Positions 15,376 through 24,611 of a DNA stretch of 56,043 nucleotides are shown here, in pieces. Below the pieces are notes generated by a model. It had not been told where the DNA came from. It saw only the letters and a program-made list of their open reading frames with translations, and did not search any database. Every line of letters begins with the position of its first letter. Position 1 is the first letter of the stretch. Source of the DNA: Acidobacteriota bacterium. GTDB lineage: Bacteria; Acidobacteriota; Polarisedimenticolia; Gp22-AA2. The DNA lies in contig QHXX01000050.1 of NCBI GenBank assembly GCA_003223135.1, positions 35,969-92,011 of the forward strand, read 5' to 3'. Made by a program: the position numbers and the translations under genes.

Positions 15376-16248
15376 ATGCCCTTCTGGAGGCGACCCGCAT
15401 GCTTCACGCTGGAGGCGGGCGCCCTGTTCCTGCTGGCCGTGTCCCCGGTCTCCGCGGTGGTCCCGCCGGAACCGCATGACGACCTTGCGAGCAATACGGC
15501 CGCATCGCGGCCCTCGACCACCCTGCCGGCGTCCCCGGCACGATGGCCGGACATCGTCCCGCCGCGCTTGACGGCTCGCAACGGAACCCTTCCCGCCGCC
15601 CTGCCGTTCCTCGTCCAGAGGACGCCGCAATTCTCTCCGGCCTTCGGCCCGCAGGAGTCGGCGGCCTCCCAAGGGGGTGGATTCTCCGCGCGCCTGATGT
15701 CGAGGATGAGCCATGAGGCCCGGCGGTTCCGGCGGGACAACGTCACCGAGTCCTGGGGCGCCGCCCGGAGCGGGCGGGACGACGATCTCGATTCAATCGC
15801 AGAGGCCCGACGAGGCGTGGAAGCCTCGGGGGTAGTCACCCGGTCGCTCCACCGCGCCCTCGATGACGAGCTGGACAGGCTGGCCCGCACGGCGCTCGGC
15901 CTGGGCCCGACTCTGGACTTCCTGCAGGGCCTCTCCCTCCGACGTCAGCGGGCGGGGCATGCCGCTCGTGCGGGCGCGTCGTTTGGGCAGCATCCTTCCG
16001 TGTCCGCCGAAGAGAACCCGGACAGGCTGCGCGGCGACGTGGGACTGAGACTCGATGCCCACCCCGCACTCCTGCTCCGGGCCCGGTTCCGTAGTCTGCG
16101 CGGCCGGATCGAGCTGCCGGCGCGCGGCGACCCGGCCCGCCTGACCCTGGAATCGCCCATCGGAACGCGCGGACGCGCGGTTCTCTCCTCGGGTCTGCCG
16201 CGCGACGGGCAGGGCTGGACGACTCTCACCTTCGACTTCCAGTTCTAG
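15376..16248 (+). CDS. Exported hypothetical protein, leaderless mRNA
   Basis: A 290-residue protein whose N-terminus from the ATG at 15376 is a good signal peptide (MPFWRRP, then a hydrophobic core, then SAV). An in-frame GTG at 15304 exists, but it would bury the signal peptide and precedes the promoter. The mature part is Pro/Ser-rich at first, then has Arg-rich helical stretches, and ends in alternating hydrophobic strands finishing in TFDFQF. A terminal Phe after such strands recalls outer-membrane beta-barrel C-termini, which is only a hint. No family is recognised. It converges with pabB 18 bases downstream. Confidence 0.6.
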   Translation: MPFWRRPACFTLEAGALFLLAVSPVSAVVPPEPHDDLASNTAASRPSTTLPASPARWPDIVPPRLTARNGTLPAALPFLVQRTPQFSPAFGPQESAASQGGGFSARLMSRMSHEARRFRRDNVTESWGAARSGRDDDLDSIAEARRGVEASGVVTRSLHRALDDELDRLARTALGLGPTLDFLQGLSLRRQRAGHAARAGASFGQHPSVSAEENPDRLRGDVGLRLDAHPALLLRARFRSLRGRIELPARGDPARLTLESPIGTRGRAVLSSGLPRDGQGWTTLTFDFQF

Positions 16249-16266
16249 GAACCTGCCCGCGGGCTT

Positions 16267-17733
16267 TCAGAGGTTGGCCAGGTCCGCGTTCAGGACGTCG
16301 AGCAACGCGCGCGCCTTGTCGAGAGTCTCCCCGTGCTCTCTCTCGGGATCGGAATCGGCGACGATGCCGCCGCCGACACGCAGGTGGGCGATGCCTTTGG
16401 CGCACACGAGGGTGCGGATGACGATGTTGAAGTCCATCCCGCCGTCGAGAGAGAGGTACCCGATCCCCCCGGCGTAGACGCCGCGCTCCTCCTCTTCCAG
16501 CTCGTCGATGATTTCCATCGCCCGGACCTTGGGCGCGCCTGTCATCGAGCCCCCCGGGAAGAGCGCACGCACGACGTCGATCCGGTCCGCATCCGGACGC
16601 AGGCGGCCGCTGACGGTCGTGACCAGGTGGTGCACGGTGGCGAACGACTCGAGGGCGCAGAGCGTCTCGGCGCGAACGCTCCCCGCCTCGCAGACACGCC
16701 CGAGGTCGTTCCGCACGAGATCGGCGATCATGACGTTTTCCGCCCGGTCCTTCGGGCTCGAAATGAGGTCGCTCGCCAGCCGCTCGTCCTCCTCGGGCGT
16801 GTCGCCGCGCGGGCGGGTCCCCTTGATCGGGCTGCTTCTGGCACGGTCTCCCACGACCGACACCAGGCGCTCCGGAGACGCCGAGACGACCTGGAAGTCG
16901 CCGGCATCGATGTAGGCCGCGAACGGTGCCGGGTTGCGGGCCGCGAGGTCCAGGAAGAGCGACAACGGATCTCCCTCGAAGGCGCACTCGATCCGGTGCG
17001 ACAGGTTGACCTGGTAAACGTCCCCGGCCGCGATATAGTCGAGAGCGCGGGCGATCCTTCCCAGATACGTTCTCCTGTCGGTCGTTAAGAGAGCCCGGCG
17101 GCGTGCGACGGCTCCCGAGGCGGGAGGCGCGGCCCGCGCCGCAGGCGAGCGCGCCAGGCACTCGCGAAGGTCCTCGAGACCCGCGGCGGCCCGGGCGAGC
17201 CTCTGGCGCTCGTTCTCGGCGCCGAGCCCCGTCGCCACGAGGATCACACGCCGTTCGAGGTGATCGAACACCACCGCGCGATCGTATAACCCGAACCACG
17301 CATCCGGCTGACCGAGGGGATCGGGAGGCGCCGGGGGCAGGCGCTCGATCGACCGCCTCAGGCCGTAACCGAGATAGCCGATCGCGCCGCCGATGAAGGG
17401 TACGCCCGGTGCGGTCCGCCGGATCGCTCCCGCAGGCGCCAGCGCGCGCAGCAGGGCGAACGGGTCGCGCGCGGGGCGCGTCTGGACGCTCCGGCGGCCG
17501 TCACTTTCCCCCACCAGCAGGGCCTCCCCGCCACGGATCGCGACCACCAGAACGGGATCCCACGCGAGGATCGAGAATCGGGCGGCGTGGTGGCCCATGA
17601 GCCCGCTCAGGAGCAGGACAGGGTGACGCCTGTGCCGCACGCGTCGGAGCGCCTCGAGCGGGTCGCAGAAGCCCGGAAGATCCTCCAGGATGGGACGGGG
17701 CGGCGGCGCCACCGGCACGAGGGGCCCGGTCAC
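16267..17733 (-). CDS. pabB: Para-aminobenzoate synthase component I
   Basis: A 488-residue chorismate-binding enzyme. The N-terminal half includes GGAIGYLGYGLRR. The catalytic half carries YQVNLSHR, SPERLV, PIKGTRPRG, ENVMIADLVRNDLGR, GSMTGAPK and GGGIVADSDPE, the standard set for anthranilate/PABA synthases. Together with an amidotransferase it converts chorismate to aminodeoxychorismate for folate. PabB rather than TrpE is favoured because pabC lies directly upstream and overlaps it. The start is GTG at 17733, overlapping the pabC stop as GTGA; the frame extends to 17886 but that part is shadow of pabC. The glutaminase partner PabA is not in the window. Confidence 0.93.
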   Translation of the reverse strand: MTGPLVPVAPPPRPILEDLPGFCDPLEALRRVRHRRHPVLLLSGLMGHHAARFSILAWDPVLVVAIRGGEALLVGESDGRRSVQTRPARDPFALLRALAPAGAIRRTAPGVPFIGGAIGYLGYGLRRSIERLPPAPPDPLGQPDAWFGLYDRAVVFDHLERRVILVATGLGAENERQRLARAAAGLEDLRECLARSPAARAAPPASGAVARRRALLTTDRRTYLGRIARALDYIAAGDVYQVNLSHRIECAFEGDPLSLFLDLAARNPAPFAAYIDAGDFQVVSASPERLVSVVGDRARSSPIKGTRPRGDTPEEDERLASDLISSPKDRAENVMIADLVRNDLGRVCEAGSVRAETLCALESFATVHHLVTTVSGRLRPDADRIDVVRALFPGGSMTGAPKVRAMEIIDELEEEERGVYAGGIGYLSLDGGMDFNIVIRTLVCAKGIAHLRVGGGIVADSDPEREHGETLDKARALLDVLNADLANL

Positions 17734-18623
17734 CGGCGTGATTCCTCTTGAGGGGCGTGCGCTTCGGCCCCACATTCCCGCCCCACGAGATCCCGATAGG
17801 CCGCAAGGAGGTCGCGCGTCACGGGGCCCGGCATGCCCTCGCCGATGGGACGATCGTCCACCCGGACCACCGGCAGGACCTCCCACGACGAGTTGGTCAA
17901 GAAGGCCTCCTGGGCGTCTAGCAGGAGGGCGGCGGGCAGCCGTTCTTCCGACACCTCGATCCCGGCCGCGTGCGCGAGCTCGATGACCGCCTCGCGCGTG
18001 ATCCCGGGGAGGCTGCCCGCGGCGGGCGAGGTGAGCAGGCGACCGCCCGCGACGAGAAAGAAGTTGCTCACCGTTCCTTCGGTCAGGTGGCCGCCGGCGT
18101 CCAGCAGGATGGCCTCGAAGCCGCCCCGATCACGCGCCTCGCGCCGCGACAGGACCGAGCCAAGGCGCGACGTCGATTTGATGGCCGGATCAAGCGTCTC
18201 GGGCGGCACCTGCCTGCGGCGCGGGATGACGGCGCGCACGCCGGTCCTGTAGAGGGCCTCGTCGACTCCCTCGAACGGTCCTCCTGAGATCACGACGGTC
18301 GGCGGACCCAGCGCCTCGACATATTCGCCCGGCCGCCCCGCTCCGCGGGTGACGGTGATCCGGAGGCGCGCGTCGTGCAGCGCATTGGCCTCGAGGACCT
18401 CGCGAATAAAATCCGGCAAGCCGGGTTGTATCTGCGACAGGCCCAGGCCGACGCTGTCCGCGGACTGCAGCAATCGCTCCAGGTGACGATCACGGCGGAA
18501 CACGACGCCCTCGACCGCGCGCATCGATTCGAAGATTCCGTCCCCGTAAAGGAAGCCTCGGTCGAAGACGGAGACGCGCGCCTCTTCCTCGGGAACGAGC
18601 CGTCCGTTCAGATGAACCCACAC
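17730..18623 (-). CDS. pabC: Aminodeoxychorismate lyase, class IV aminotransferase fold
   Basis: A 297-residue PLP enzyme of fold type IV. The N-terminus (WVHLNGRLV, FDRGFLYGDGIFE) and the Lys in AIKSTSRLGSVL (PLP Schiff base) are typical, as are LTEGTVSNFFLV and the phosphate-binding LPGITREAVIELA. The family also includes branched-chain and D-amino acid aminotransferases. The 4-base overlap with pabB argues for aminodeoxychorismate lyase, which makes 4-aminobenzoate for folate. The start codon is GTG. Folate made here would feed the one-carbon genes elsewhere in the window. Confidence 0.88.
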   Translation of the reverse strand: MWVHLNGRLVPEEEARVSVFDRGFLYGDGIFESMRAVEGVVFRRDRHLERLLQSADSVGLGLSQIQPGLPDFIREVLEANALHDARLRITVTRGAGRPGEYVEALGPPTVVISGGPFEGVDEALYRTGVRAVIPRRRQVPPETLDPAIKSTSRLGSVLSRREARDRGGFEAILLDAGGHLTEGTVSNFFLVAGGRLLTSPAAGSLPGITREAVIELAHAAGIEVSEERLPAALLLDAQEAFLTNSSWEVLPVVRVDDRPIGEGMPGPVTRDLLAAYRDLVGRECGAEAHAPQEESRR

Positions 18624-18696
18624 AGGGCACCGCCCCCGCGCGGCTGATGAGATCGGGGCCGATGGATCCTCTTCCCGGGTCGCGCCCTGGAAGCCT

Positions 18697-18715
18697 GCCC
18701 GGTCCTCGGACGGGC
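18697..18715 (-). terminator. Terminator-like hairpin after mqnE
   Basis: A GCCC(G)GTCC / GGACGGGC stem with a two-base loop starts four bases after the mqnE stop. There is no U-run, so it may be only a pause or stability element. Confidence 0.3.
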
Positions 18716-18718
18716 TTC

Positions 18719-19906
18719 TCAGGCTCGGGCGGCGTCCCCGGCGACGGCCGCGTCCACGGGGGTCGGGGAAACGGCGCGAGGATCGAACGGCGGGCGGCGC
18801 GGGACCGCCTCGACGGGATTGTAAAGCGTGTCTCTTTCGACCGGGACCCGCCCGGCCTCCTCGATCAGCGCGACCAGCTCGTGCCGGCCGATCATCTGCG
18901 GCGACATCGAACCCGCGCGATGATAGATCTCCTCGGTGACGACCGTGCCGTCGAGGTCGTCGGCCCCGAAGTGCAGACCGGCCTGCGCCACGCGCGGCGT
19001 CATCATGATCCAGTACGCCTTGATGTGCGGGAAGTTGTCCAGCATCAGCCGGGCGACCGCCAGGTTCCGGAGCTCGTCCGCAGCGGAGGGCTTCGGCAGA
19101 TGCGACAGGCGCGTGTTCTCCGGGTGGAAGGCGAGCGGGATGAAGGCCATGAAGCCGTGCGTCTCGTCCTGCGCCTCGCGCAGGAGCAGCATGTGCTCGA
19201 TGCGTTCCTCCAGCGTCTCGACGTGGCCGAACAGCATCGTGGCATTGCTCTTGAGGCCGAGGCGGTGGGCAGTCTTGGCGATCTCCATCCAGCCGCGGTG
19301 GTCGATCTTCCCCTTGAAAAGCACCTGGTGCGCGTGATCGGTCAGGATCTCCGCCCCGCCGCCGGGGATCGACCCGAGCCCTGCCTCCTTGAGCCGCCGC
19401 AGGACCTCTTCCGGCGTCATGTCGAAGTTCTCCGCCATGGCGGCGATCTCGACCATGGTGAATGCCTTGACGTGCACCTCGGGCCGCACCCGTTTCATGG
19501 TCCGGATGACGTCGAGGTAGTAGCTGAACGGCAGGTCCGGGTTCACTCCGCCCACCATGTGGATCTCGCGGATGGGTTCGTGCATGTGCTCGCGCATGCG
19601 CCGCTCGACGTCTTCCGGAGAAAGGACGTAGGCGTCGCTCTGCTTGGCGGTCCGGTAGAACGCGCAGAACTTGCAGCCAGCCACGCAGACGTTCGTGTGG
19701 TTGATGTGCTGATTGACGATGTAGTACGCCACGTCCCCGTGCAGCGTCTCGCGCACGTGGTTCGCGAGCGTCCCGACGCCAAGCAGATCGTCGTGGCGGT
19801 AGAGCGCCAGGCCGTCCTCGCGGGACAGGCGCTCGCCCGAGAGGACCTTGTCCAGGATGGCCCCCAGGCCGCTCCTCTCGACGTACCGACTCCGGAATGG
19901 CGTCAT
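18719..19906 (-). CDS. mqnE: Aminofutalosine synthase MqnE (radical SAM)
   Basis: A 395-residue radical SAM enzyme with the CX3CX2C cluster motif at Cys74, Cys78 and Cys81 ([10 protein letters not shown]). Other marks are [12 protein letters not shown] before it, [39 protein letters not shown] and [11 protein letters not shown], all characteristic of MqnE rather than MqnC. MqnE joins 3-[(1-carboxyvinyl)oxy]benzoate with SAM-derived adenosine in the futalosine route to menaquinone, so the cell probably respires with menaquinone. The ATG overlaps the stop of the damaged thiC (ATGA). The other mqn genes are not in the window. Confidence 0.93.
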   Translation of the reverse strand: MTPFRSRYVERSGLGAILDKVLSGERLSREDGLALYRHDDLLGVGTLANHVRETLHGDVAYYIVNQHINHTNVCVAGCKFCAFYRTAKQSDAYVLSPEDVERRMREHMHEPIREIHMVGGVNPDLPFSYYLDVIRTMKRVRPEVHVKAFTMVEIAAMAENFDMTPEEVLRRLKEAGLGSIPGGGAEILTDHAHQVLFKGKIDHRGWMEIAKTAHRLGLKSNATMLFGHVETLEERIEHMLLLREAQDETHGFMAFIPLAFHPENTRLSHLPKPSAADELRNLAVARLMLDNFPHIKAYWIMMTPRVAQAGLHFGADDLDGTVVTEEIYHRAGSMSPQMIGRHELVALIEEAGRVPVERDTLYNPVEAVPRRPPFDPRAVSPTPVDAAVAGDAARA

Positions 19907-21059
19907 GCGTTCCCCATGCGGCGGTACGCGGCGGACCCGACCCGCACGTGCCGGTGCGTCGCCTCCTCTTCGGGCGCCGTCAGCAGCTCACCCAGCCGGC
20001 TGCGCGTGTTCTCCAGGGCCATCGAGCAAAGAGTCCCGCACATTGTGCAGACCGCCTTGTCGTAGTCTTCGCTCATCATCCGGAATTCCCGGGCCTTCTC
20101 CGGGTCGAGCGCCAGGCGGTATTGCCCCTCCCAGTCGAGCTGCTTCCGGTACACCGACATCTGGTCATCGCGGCGCTTCGCCCCGAACACGCCTTTCGCC
20201 AGGTCGCCGGAGTGCGCCGCGATCTTGGTGGCGAGAACGCCGTCGCGCACGTCCTGGAGGGTGGGCAACCTCAGGTGCTCGGCCGGCGTCAGGTAACACA
20301 GGACATCCGCGCCCGCCGCCGCCGCAACGGCTCCGCCGATGGCCCCGGTGATGTGGTCGTATCCTGCCCCGATGTCGCTGGTCAAGGGTCCCAGCACGTA
20401 GAACGGCGCCCCACGGCACACTCTCTTCTGAAGCAGCACGTTCGCTTCGATCTGGTGGATCGGCACGTGGCCCGGGCCTTCGATCATGACCTGCACCGAG
20501 CGCTCATGGGCCCGGCGCGTCAGCTCTCCGAGGGTCAGGAGCTCCTGGATCTGCGCCGCGTCCGTGGCGTCGCCGGTGGCCCCCGGGCGAATGCCGTCGC
20601 CCAGCGACAGCGTCAAGTCGTGCTCGTAGGCGATGTCGAGCAGCCGGTCGTATTGCTCGAGAAGAGGGTTCTCCTGACCCGAGCGGGCCATCCATGAGGC
20701 CAGAAAGGATCCGCCGCGCGACACGATGCCGGCGATCCTCCCGTCGGCATCGAGACGGCGGACCGCCTCGCGCGTAACCCCGCAATGGACGGTGACGAAA
20801 TCCACTCCGTCCAGGGCGTGTGCCTCGATCGTCCCGAACAGATCGTCCGCCCGCATCTCGTAGACCGATCCGCGATCGGCGACGGCCTGGTAGATCGGCA
20901 CCGTTCCCAGGATGACCGGGCAGCGCCTGAGAATCTCGCGGCGCACCGCGTCCAGGCGATTCGCGCGCGCAGCTCCCCGGCGTCGATCCCCTCGACGGCC
21001 GCCACGTACCTCATCTCCTCGGTGATCCGGCCGCGCTTCGCCTGCTCCATCTGGGTCAT
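19903..21059 (-). pseudogene. thiC: thiC-like gene with internal deletion and frame change
   Basis: The protein reads as ThiC (hydroxymethylpyrimidine phosphate synthase, thiamine pathway) in two frames. Bases 21059 to about 20965 encode the ThiC N-terminus ([16 protein letters not shown]). After that, a different frame resumes family sequence at about [20 protein letters not shown] and continues through [37 protein letters not shown] and CYLTPAEHL. Some 65-75 residues expected between them (including the NANIGNS and DLSTGK region) are missing. The [4Fe-4S] motif near the C-terminus also reads CX2CX3C instead of CX2CX4C. It is either a real pseudogene or an assembly deletion. A lower-ligand BzaF-type paralogue is an alternative identity. 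It overlaps mqnE by four bases. Confidence 0.8.
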
Positions 21060-21121
21060 GGAAGTCGCTCCTCAACACGGCCGCCGGTGTTGACGCCCCG
21101 CGGCCGTAAGATGCCCGCGCC

Positions 21122-22687
21122 CTAGTGCGCGGTGGTCGTCGCCCGCATCTCGCGGATGACCGTCACCTTGATCTTCCCGGGATACTCCATCCGGGTCTGG
21201 ATCTTCTTGGCCAGATCGGAGGCCAGGAGCGCCAGCTGGTCGTCGGTCACCTTGTCGGGCCTCGCGATCACCCGGATCTCCCGCCCCGCCTGGATGGCGT
21301 ACGACTGCTCGACGCCCTCCATCTCGTTCGCCAGCCCCTCCAGTTGCTCGATCCGCCGCACGTAGTCCACCACGCTCTTGCGCCGCGCCCCCGGGCGCGA
21401 GCCCGAAATCGCGTCGGCGGCCGACACGAGGACCGAGATCGGATGGGTGACATCCACGTCCTCATGGTGCGAGCCGATGGCGTTCACCACGACGGGGTGC
21501 TCATTGTACCGCGTGGCCACCTCGACCCCGATTTCCGGGTGGGTCCCCTCGCGCTCGAAATCGATCGCCTTGCCGATGTCGTGGAACAGACCGGCCCGCT
21601 TCGCCAGCACCCCGTCCAGACGCAGCTCCGACGCCATGATGGCTGTCAGCTTGGCGACCTCAATCGAATGCATGAGGACATTCTGGCCGTACGACGTGCG
21701 GTAACGCAGGCGCCCCAGGATGCGGACCAGCTCGGGGTGGACGCCGTTGATCCCGAGCTCCCGCAGCGCTTCCTGACCGGCCCGCAGCATCTGCTCGTCG
21801 ACGCGTCGCTGGTTCTTCTGCACCAACTCCTCGATCCGCCGCGGATGGACATTGCCGTCCTTGATCAGGCGCTCAAGTGTGAGCCGGGCGATCTCGCGCT
21901 TGATCGGATTGAAGCAGGAGAGCACCACGCTGTCGGGCTGTTCATCGATCAGGATCTGGACACCGGTCGCCTTCTCGAAGGCGCGGATGTTCTTGCCCTC
22001 GTGGCCGATGATGCGTCCTTTCAGCTTGTCGTTCGGCAGGGGAAAGGCCGTGACGCTGCGCTCCGCGGACCACTCCGACGCCGTGCGCTCGATAGCCAGG
22101 GACACGATCTTGCCGGCCTCCACCTCGGCTTTTTTCTGCGCCTCCTCGCGCGCCTCGCGGATCATCTTGGCCGACTCGAAGCGCACTTCCTGCTTCATGT
22201 TGGTCAGAAGCATGTGTTTGGCGTCTTCCGGGGTGAGGCCCGAGACGCGGCTGAGCTGGGAGTTGAGGTCGTCCGCCAGGCGCCGGACTCTTTCACGCTC
22301 TTTCCTGGCTTCGGCCAGTGACTGCTGGATGTCCCGCTCGCGCTCCTCCAGCGACCTCTCGCGCGATCTCAGGCGGAGGTCTGCTTCGCCCAGGCCCGCC
22401 TCGCGTTCGTCGAGACCCCGCTTCAGGCGTTCGCCCTCGCGCACCCTGCCCTGCAGATCCTGCTCGAGCCGCGCCTTCGACTTCAGCCATTCCTCACGGG
22501 CCTGGAGGAGGGCCTGGCGCTTCTGGTGTTCGGCTTCCTGAAGGCTCCGGTTGATGATCTCCCGGCTCTCGCCGCGAACTTTCTCGAGCTTAGAGCGGAC
22601 GAAGAGCCACCTGGTGAACCATCCGACGAGACCTCCGGTCAGGAGAAAGGCCCCTGGGAGGAGAATATTGATGAACGTCATCCGCAT
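21122..22687 (-). CDS. rny: Ribonuclease Y
   Basis: A 521-residue RNase Y, the normal family length. It has an N-terminal membrane helix (about 6-25), a long charged coiled coil (about 30-205), a KH domain with [15 protein letters not shown] (about 215-275), and an HD phosphohydrolase domain with [14 protein letters not shown] and SHHED (about 330-430). It starts mRNA decay by endonucleolytic cutting at the membrane. The ATG at 22687 fits the family; sequence upstream of it in frame is not protein-like. A second ATG two codons in is possible. The 5' side is an unusually long leader (22688-23104) with its own promoter at 23105-23134. Confidence 0.95.
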   Translation of the reverse strand: MRMTFINILLPGAFLLTGGLVGWFTRWLFVRSKLEKVRGESREIINRSLQEAEHQKRQALLQAREEWLKSKARLEQDLQGRVREGERLKRGLDEREAGLGEADLRLRSRERSLEERERDIQQSLAEARKERERVRRLADDLNSQLSRVSGLTPEDAKHMLLTNMKQEVRFESAKMIREAREEAQKKAEVEAGKIVSLAIERTASEWSAERSVTAFPLPNDKLKGRIIGHEGKNIRAFEKATGVQILIDEQPDSVVLSCFNPIKREIARLTLERLIKDGNVHPRRIEELVQKNQRRVDEQMLRAGQEALRELGINGVHPELVRILGRLRYRTSYGQNVLMHSIEVAKLTAIMASELRLDGVLAKRAGLFHDIGKAIDFEREGTHPEIGVEVATRYNEHPVVVNAIGSHHEDVDVTHPISVLVSAADAISGSRPGARRKSVVDYVRRIEQLEGLANEMEGVEQSYAIQAGREIRVIARPDKVTDDQLALLASDLAKKIQTRMEYPGKIKVTVIREMRATTTAH

Positions 22688-23104
22688 GCCGTGTCCCCTG
22701 CGCAGCCGGTATCCCGGCGGCGCGGAAGGATCCTCTCCCGGCCATGGCATGAGATCCGATACACACGGCGCCCGCCAAACGGCGCAAGATCGGGTGCCTA
22801 GAGTCGATTCGGAAGAGCGTGTCGCTGAAGAACCTGGTTGGAGAGTTGCGAGAGCCAATCGGGCGCGGGGTCGGCCACGCCGGGCGGCGCGCTGTCGCCC
22901 CTGGTTCAAGACACAGCCAGCGGTGAGTCGGCCGGCCCGGAATCCGGTGCCGGTCATCGCCGCGCGGCATGAAAACCTCGCGGTGTCTCACCTCAGTTGC
23001 GCGCTGTACCACCCCGCTCCCCCCTGTCGGCCAGGCCCGAAGGCCCCGCCTAAGGCGCCGGGTGAGAGGACCGTTGCGTGCTAAAGCGTTGCAAAACCGA
23101 GTGA
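22688..23104 (-). other. Long untranslated leader or candidate small RNA upstream of rny
   Basis: About 415 bases between a good promoter and the rny ATG with no convincing gene. The sequence is GC-rich and contains many short complementary blocks. On the minus strand TCTTGAACCAGGGGCGACAG (22911-22892) resembles the 3' side of 6S RNAs, but I could not fold a proper closing stem, so a 6S identity is only a suggestion. It may be the rny leader, a small RNA or both. No tmRNA, SRP or RNase P signature is seen. Confidence 0.35.
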
Positions 23105-23134
23105 AGTATAGCACCCGGCCACGCGCGCCCGCAA
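23105..23134 (-). promoter_or_regulatory. Promoter upstream of the rny leader
   Basis: On the minus strand TTGCGG (23134-23129), an 18-base spacer and TATACT (23110-23105). It is downstream of the moaE stop and about 410 bases before rny. Confidence 0.55.
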
Positions 23135-23152
23135 GTTTTCACCGGAGGGGGG

Positions 23153-23590
23153 TCAGGTGGACGCGGGAGTCGAACCGGAGCCTTCGATCCAGGCGGCGCC
23201 GTCGGCGTAGTGTTCCTTTTTCCAGATCGGCACGATCTCCTTGAGGCGCTCAATGACGTGCGCGCAGGCGGCGAGCGCCTCGCGCCGGTGCTCCGCCGCC
23301 ACCGCGATCACGACGCTCGGCTCGCCGATGGTCAGGCGGCCTGTCCTGTGCAGGATGGCGACGTGCGGCGTGCCGAAGAGCGCTTCCGTCTCGCGGCCGA
23401 TGTCGCGCATCACCTGTTCGGCCATTTCGGCGTAGGCGTGATACTCGAGCGCGCGCACGGGCCGACCCTCGTGGTGGTCGCGCGCCGTGCCGATGAAGGT
23501 GGCGATGGCGCCCCGGTCGGGACCTGCCACCGCCCGGATGGCCTCCTCCACATCGATCGGGCGCTCGACGATCCGGTACAGTCCGGCCAA
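23153..23590 (-). CDS. moaE: Molybdopterin synthase catalytic subunit MoaE
   Basis: A 145-residue protein, typical in length. Recognisable elements are the GAIATFIGTARDH strand-turn, LEYHAYAEMAE, HRTGRLTIGEPSV, CAHVIERLKEIVPIWKKE with the catalytic Lys pair, and a DGAAWIEG end. With the thiocarboxylated MoaD it inserts sulfur into precursor Z to make molybdopterin. It follows moaD with a 10-base gap, so the two subunits are expressed together. A third Moco gene, moaB, lies at 36.4 kb. No molybdoenzyme is encoded in the window. Confidence 0.93.
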   Translation of the reverse strand: MAGLYRIVERPIDVEEAIRAVAGPDRGAIATFIGTARDHHEGRPVRALEYHAYAEMAEQVMRDIGRETEALFGTPHVAILHRTGRLTIGEPSVVIAVAAEHRREALAACAHVIERLKEIVPIWKKEHYADGAAWIEGSGSTPAST

Positions 23591-23600
23591 TTGTCGTCTC

Positions 23601-23843
23601 CTAGCCGCCGCTCACCGGTGGGAAGACGGCGATCTCCTCGTGTCCCGTGAGCGCCCGATCCCCTCGCGCGTAGGCCCGGTCGCAGGAGAACATGGGCCGC
23701 TCCTCGCGCCGGAGCGACGGAATCCTCGCCCGCACGCGGTCCCAGACGTCCGCAAGCGTGGCGTTCGCGGGCACCTCGACTTCGACCGATGGGGTGCCCG
23801 CGGCCTCGCGGTAGCGTGCGAAGAGCAGGACGGAGACGGTCAT
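23601..23843 (-). CDS. moaD: Molybdopterin synthase sulfur carrier subunit MoaD
   Basis: An 80-residue ubiquitin-fold protein starting MTVSVLLFARYREAAG and ending in the double Gly (PPVSGG) that is activated and thiocarboxylated. It delivers sulfur to MoaE. The ATG at 23843 overlaps the stop of the upstream ElbB-like gene (ATGA); longer in-frame sequence is shadow of that gene. The internal segment EERPMFSCDRAYARGD is a little longer and more charged than in E. coli MoaD. A cysteine desulfurase would normally supply the sulfur; the only NifS-like protein here (1-1068) lacks its PLP lysine. Confidence 0.92.
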   Translation of the reverse strand: MTVSVLLFARYREAAGTPSVEVEVPANATLADVWDRVRARIPSLRREERPMFSCDRAYARGDRALTGHEEIAVFPPVSGG

Positions 23844-24493
23844 CGGCCCCCCGTCGTGCCCCGAGAGGCGGAGGCCGCGATGCGGCGTCTCTCGCGGACC
23901 AGCTTGAGCACCTCGCCCACCATCGCGTCGATCCCCGCCTTCACGTCCGCCAGGCGCGTGAAGGCGGTGAACCCCGGCGTATGCACGATGGATCTCTCGC
24001 GATCGATCATCAAGGCCTCCGGGGTCGCCGGCGGCGCGGGCACTTCGATCGTATCGCCGAGTACGGTCCGCAGCGGGATCTCGCCGAGACTGACGCAACC
24101 GATCGGTTTCCCGGCCTCCAGGAAATGGCGCAGGAACACGGCCACCTCCTGGCGCACGGCGCGCGGCTCGCCCGGTCGCGCGAACGCCGTGGAGAAGTTG
24201 ACCACCGGGCCGTATCCCCCCGGGATGAAGAGCGCCTCCAGCTCGTCGTGCCGTACCTCCTGGAGGGCGCGGATGGGCCGGCGCGCCAGCCGGGCGGACT
24301 CGCGCAGGACGTTGCGGGCGTCCGGCACCTCGTCGCCGCTCAGGTGATCGACGGTGCGTTCCTGCGCGATGTCCGGAGCCACCAGGATCGCCCTTTCGCC
24401 CGCGGCCTCAATCGCGAACAGCGTGAAGACCGCCTCATGCACATCGGTGCCGTCGTAGTATCCGCAGCCGCCGAGCAGAACGCCGATCGACAC
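23840..24493 (-). CDS. ElbB-like DJ-1/PfpI family protein with altered nucleophile
   Basis: A 217-residue protein matching E. coli ElbB (glyoxalase-type DJ-1 superfamily) along most of its length: GVLLGGCGYYDG, IHEAVFTL-like start, SGDEVPDARNVLRESARLAR, LFIPGGYGPVVNFS. In ElbB the nucleophile elbow after the Lys-Pro turn reads GFMCIAP; here it reads GCVSLGE. The catalytic Cys position is Ser, and a Cys lies two residues earlier. The C-terminal part is somewhat shorter than in E. coli. It may have a changed reaction or none. It is the first gene of the moaD-moaE run and overlaps moaD by four bases. Confidence 0.85.
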   Translation of the reverse strand: MSIGVLLGGCGYYDGTDVHEAVFTLFAIEAAGERAILVAPDIAQERTVDHLSGDEVPDARNVLRESARLARRPIRALQEVRHDELEALFIPGGYGPVVNFSTAFARPGEPRAVRQEVAVFLRHFLEAGKPIGCVSLGEIPLRTVLGDTIEVPAPPATPEALMIDRERSIVHTPGFTAFTRLADVKAGIDAMVGEVLKLVRERRRIAASASRGTTGGR

Positions 24494-24611
24494 CGCTCAC
24501 CCTCGTGGAATCCGATCCCGCAGCCTGAAGTATAGGTCCGTTCCCTCCCGGCGGCTCAACGGCGGACGCAGAGCACCGCGTCACGAAGAGGCATGCCTCT
24601 CTCGTTTTCCG

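Noticed and set aside
16255-16264. GCCCGCGGGC as a bidirectional terminator
   Set aside because: A loop-less palindrome cannot form a stable hairpin of useful length.
18647-20065. Long plus-strand ORF opposite mqnE
   Set aside because: It is antisense to mqnE, Arg/His/Val-rich with no family resemblance; a codon-bias shadow of a GC-rich gene.
22892-22911. 6S RNA call
   Set aside because: Only a short stretch looks similar and no full closing stem could be folded by eye; kept as a suggestion, not a feature.
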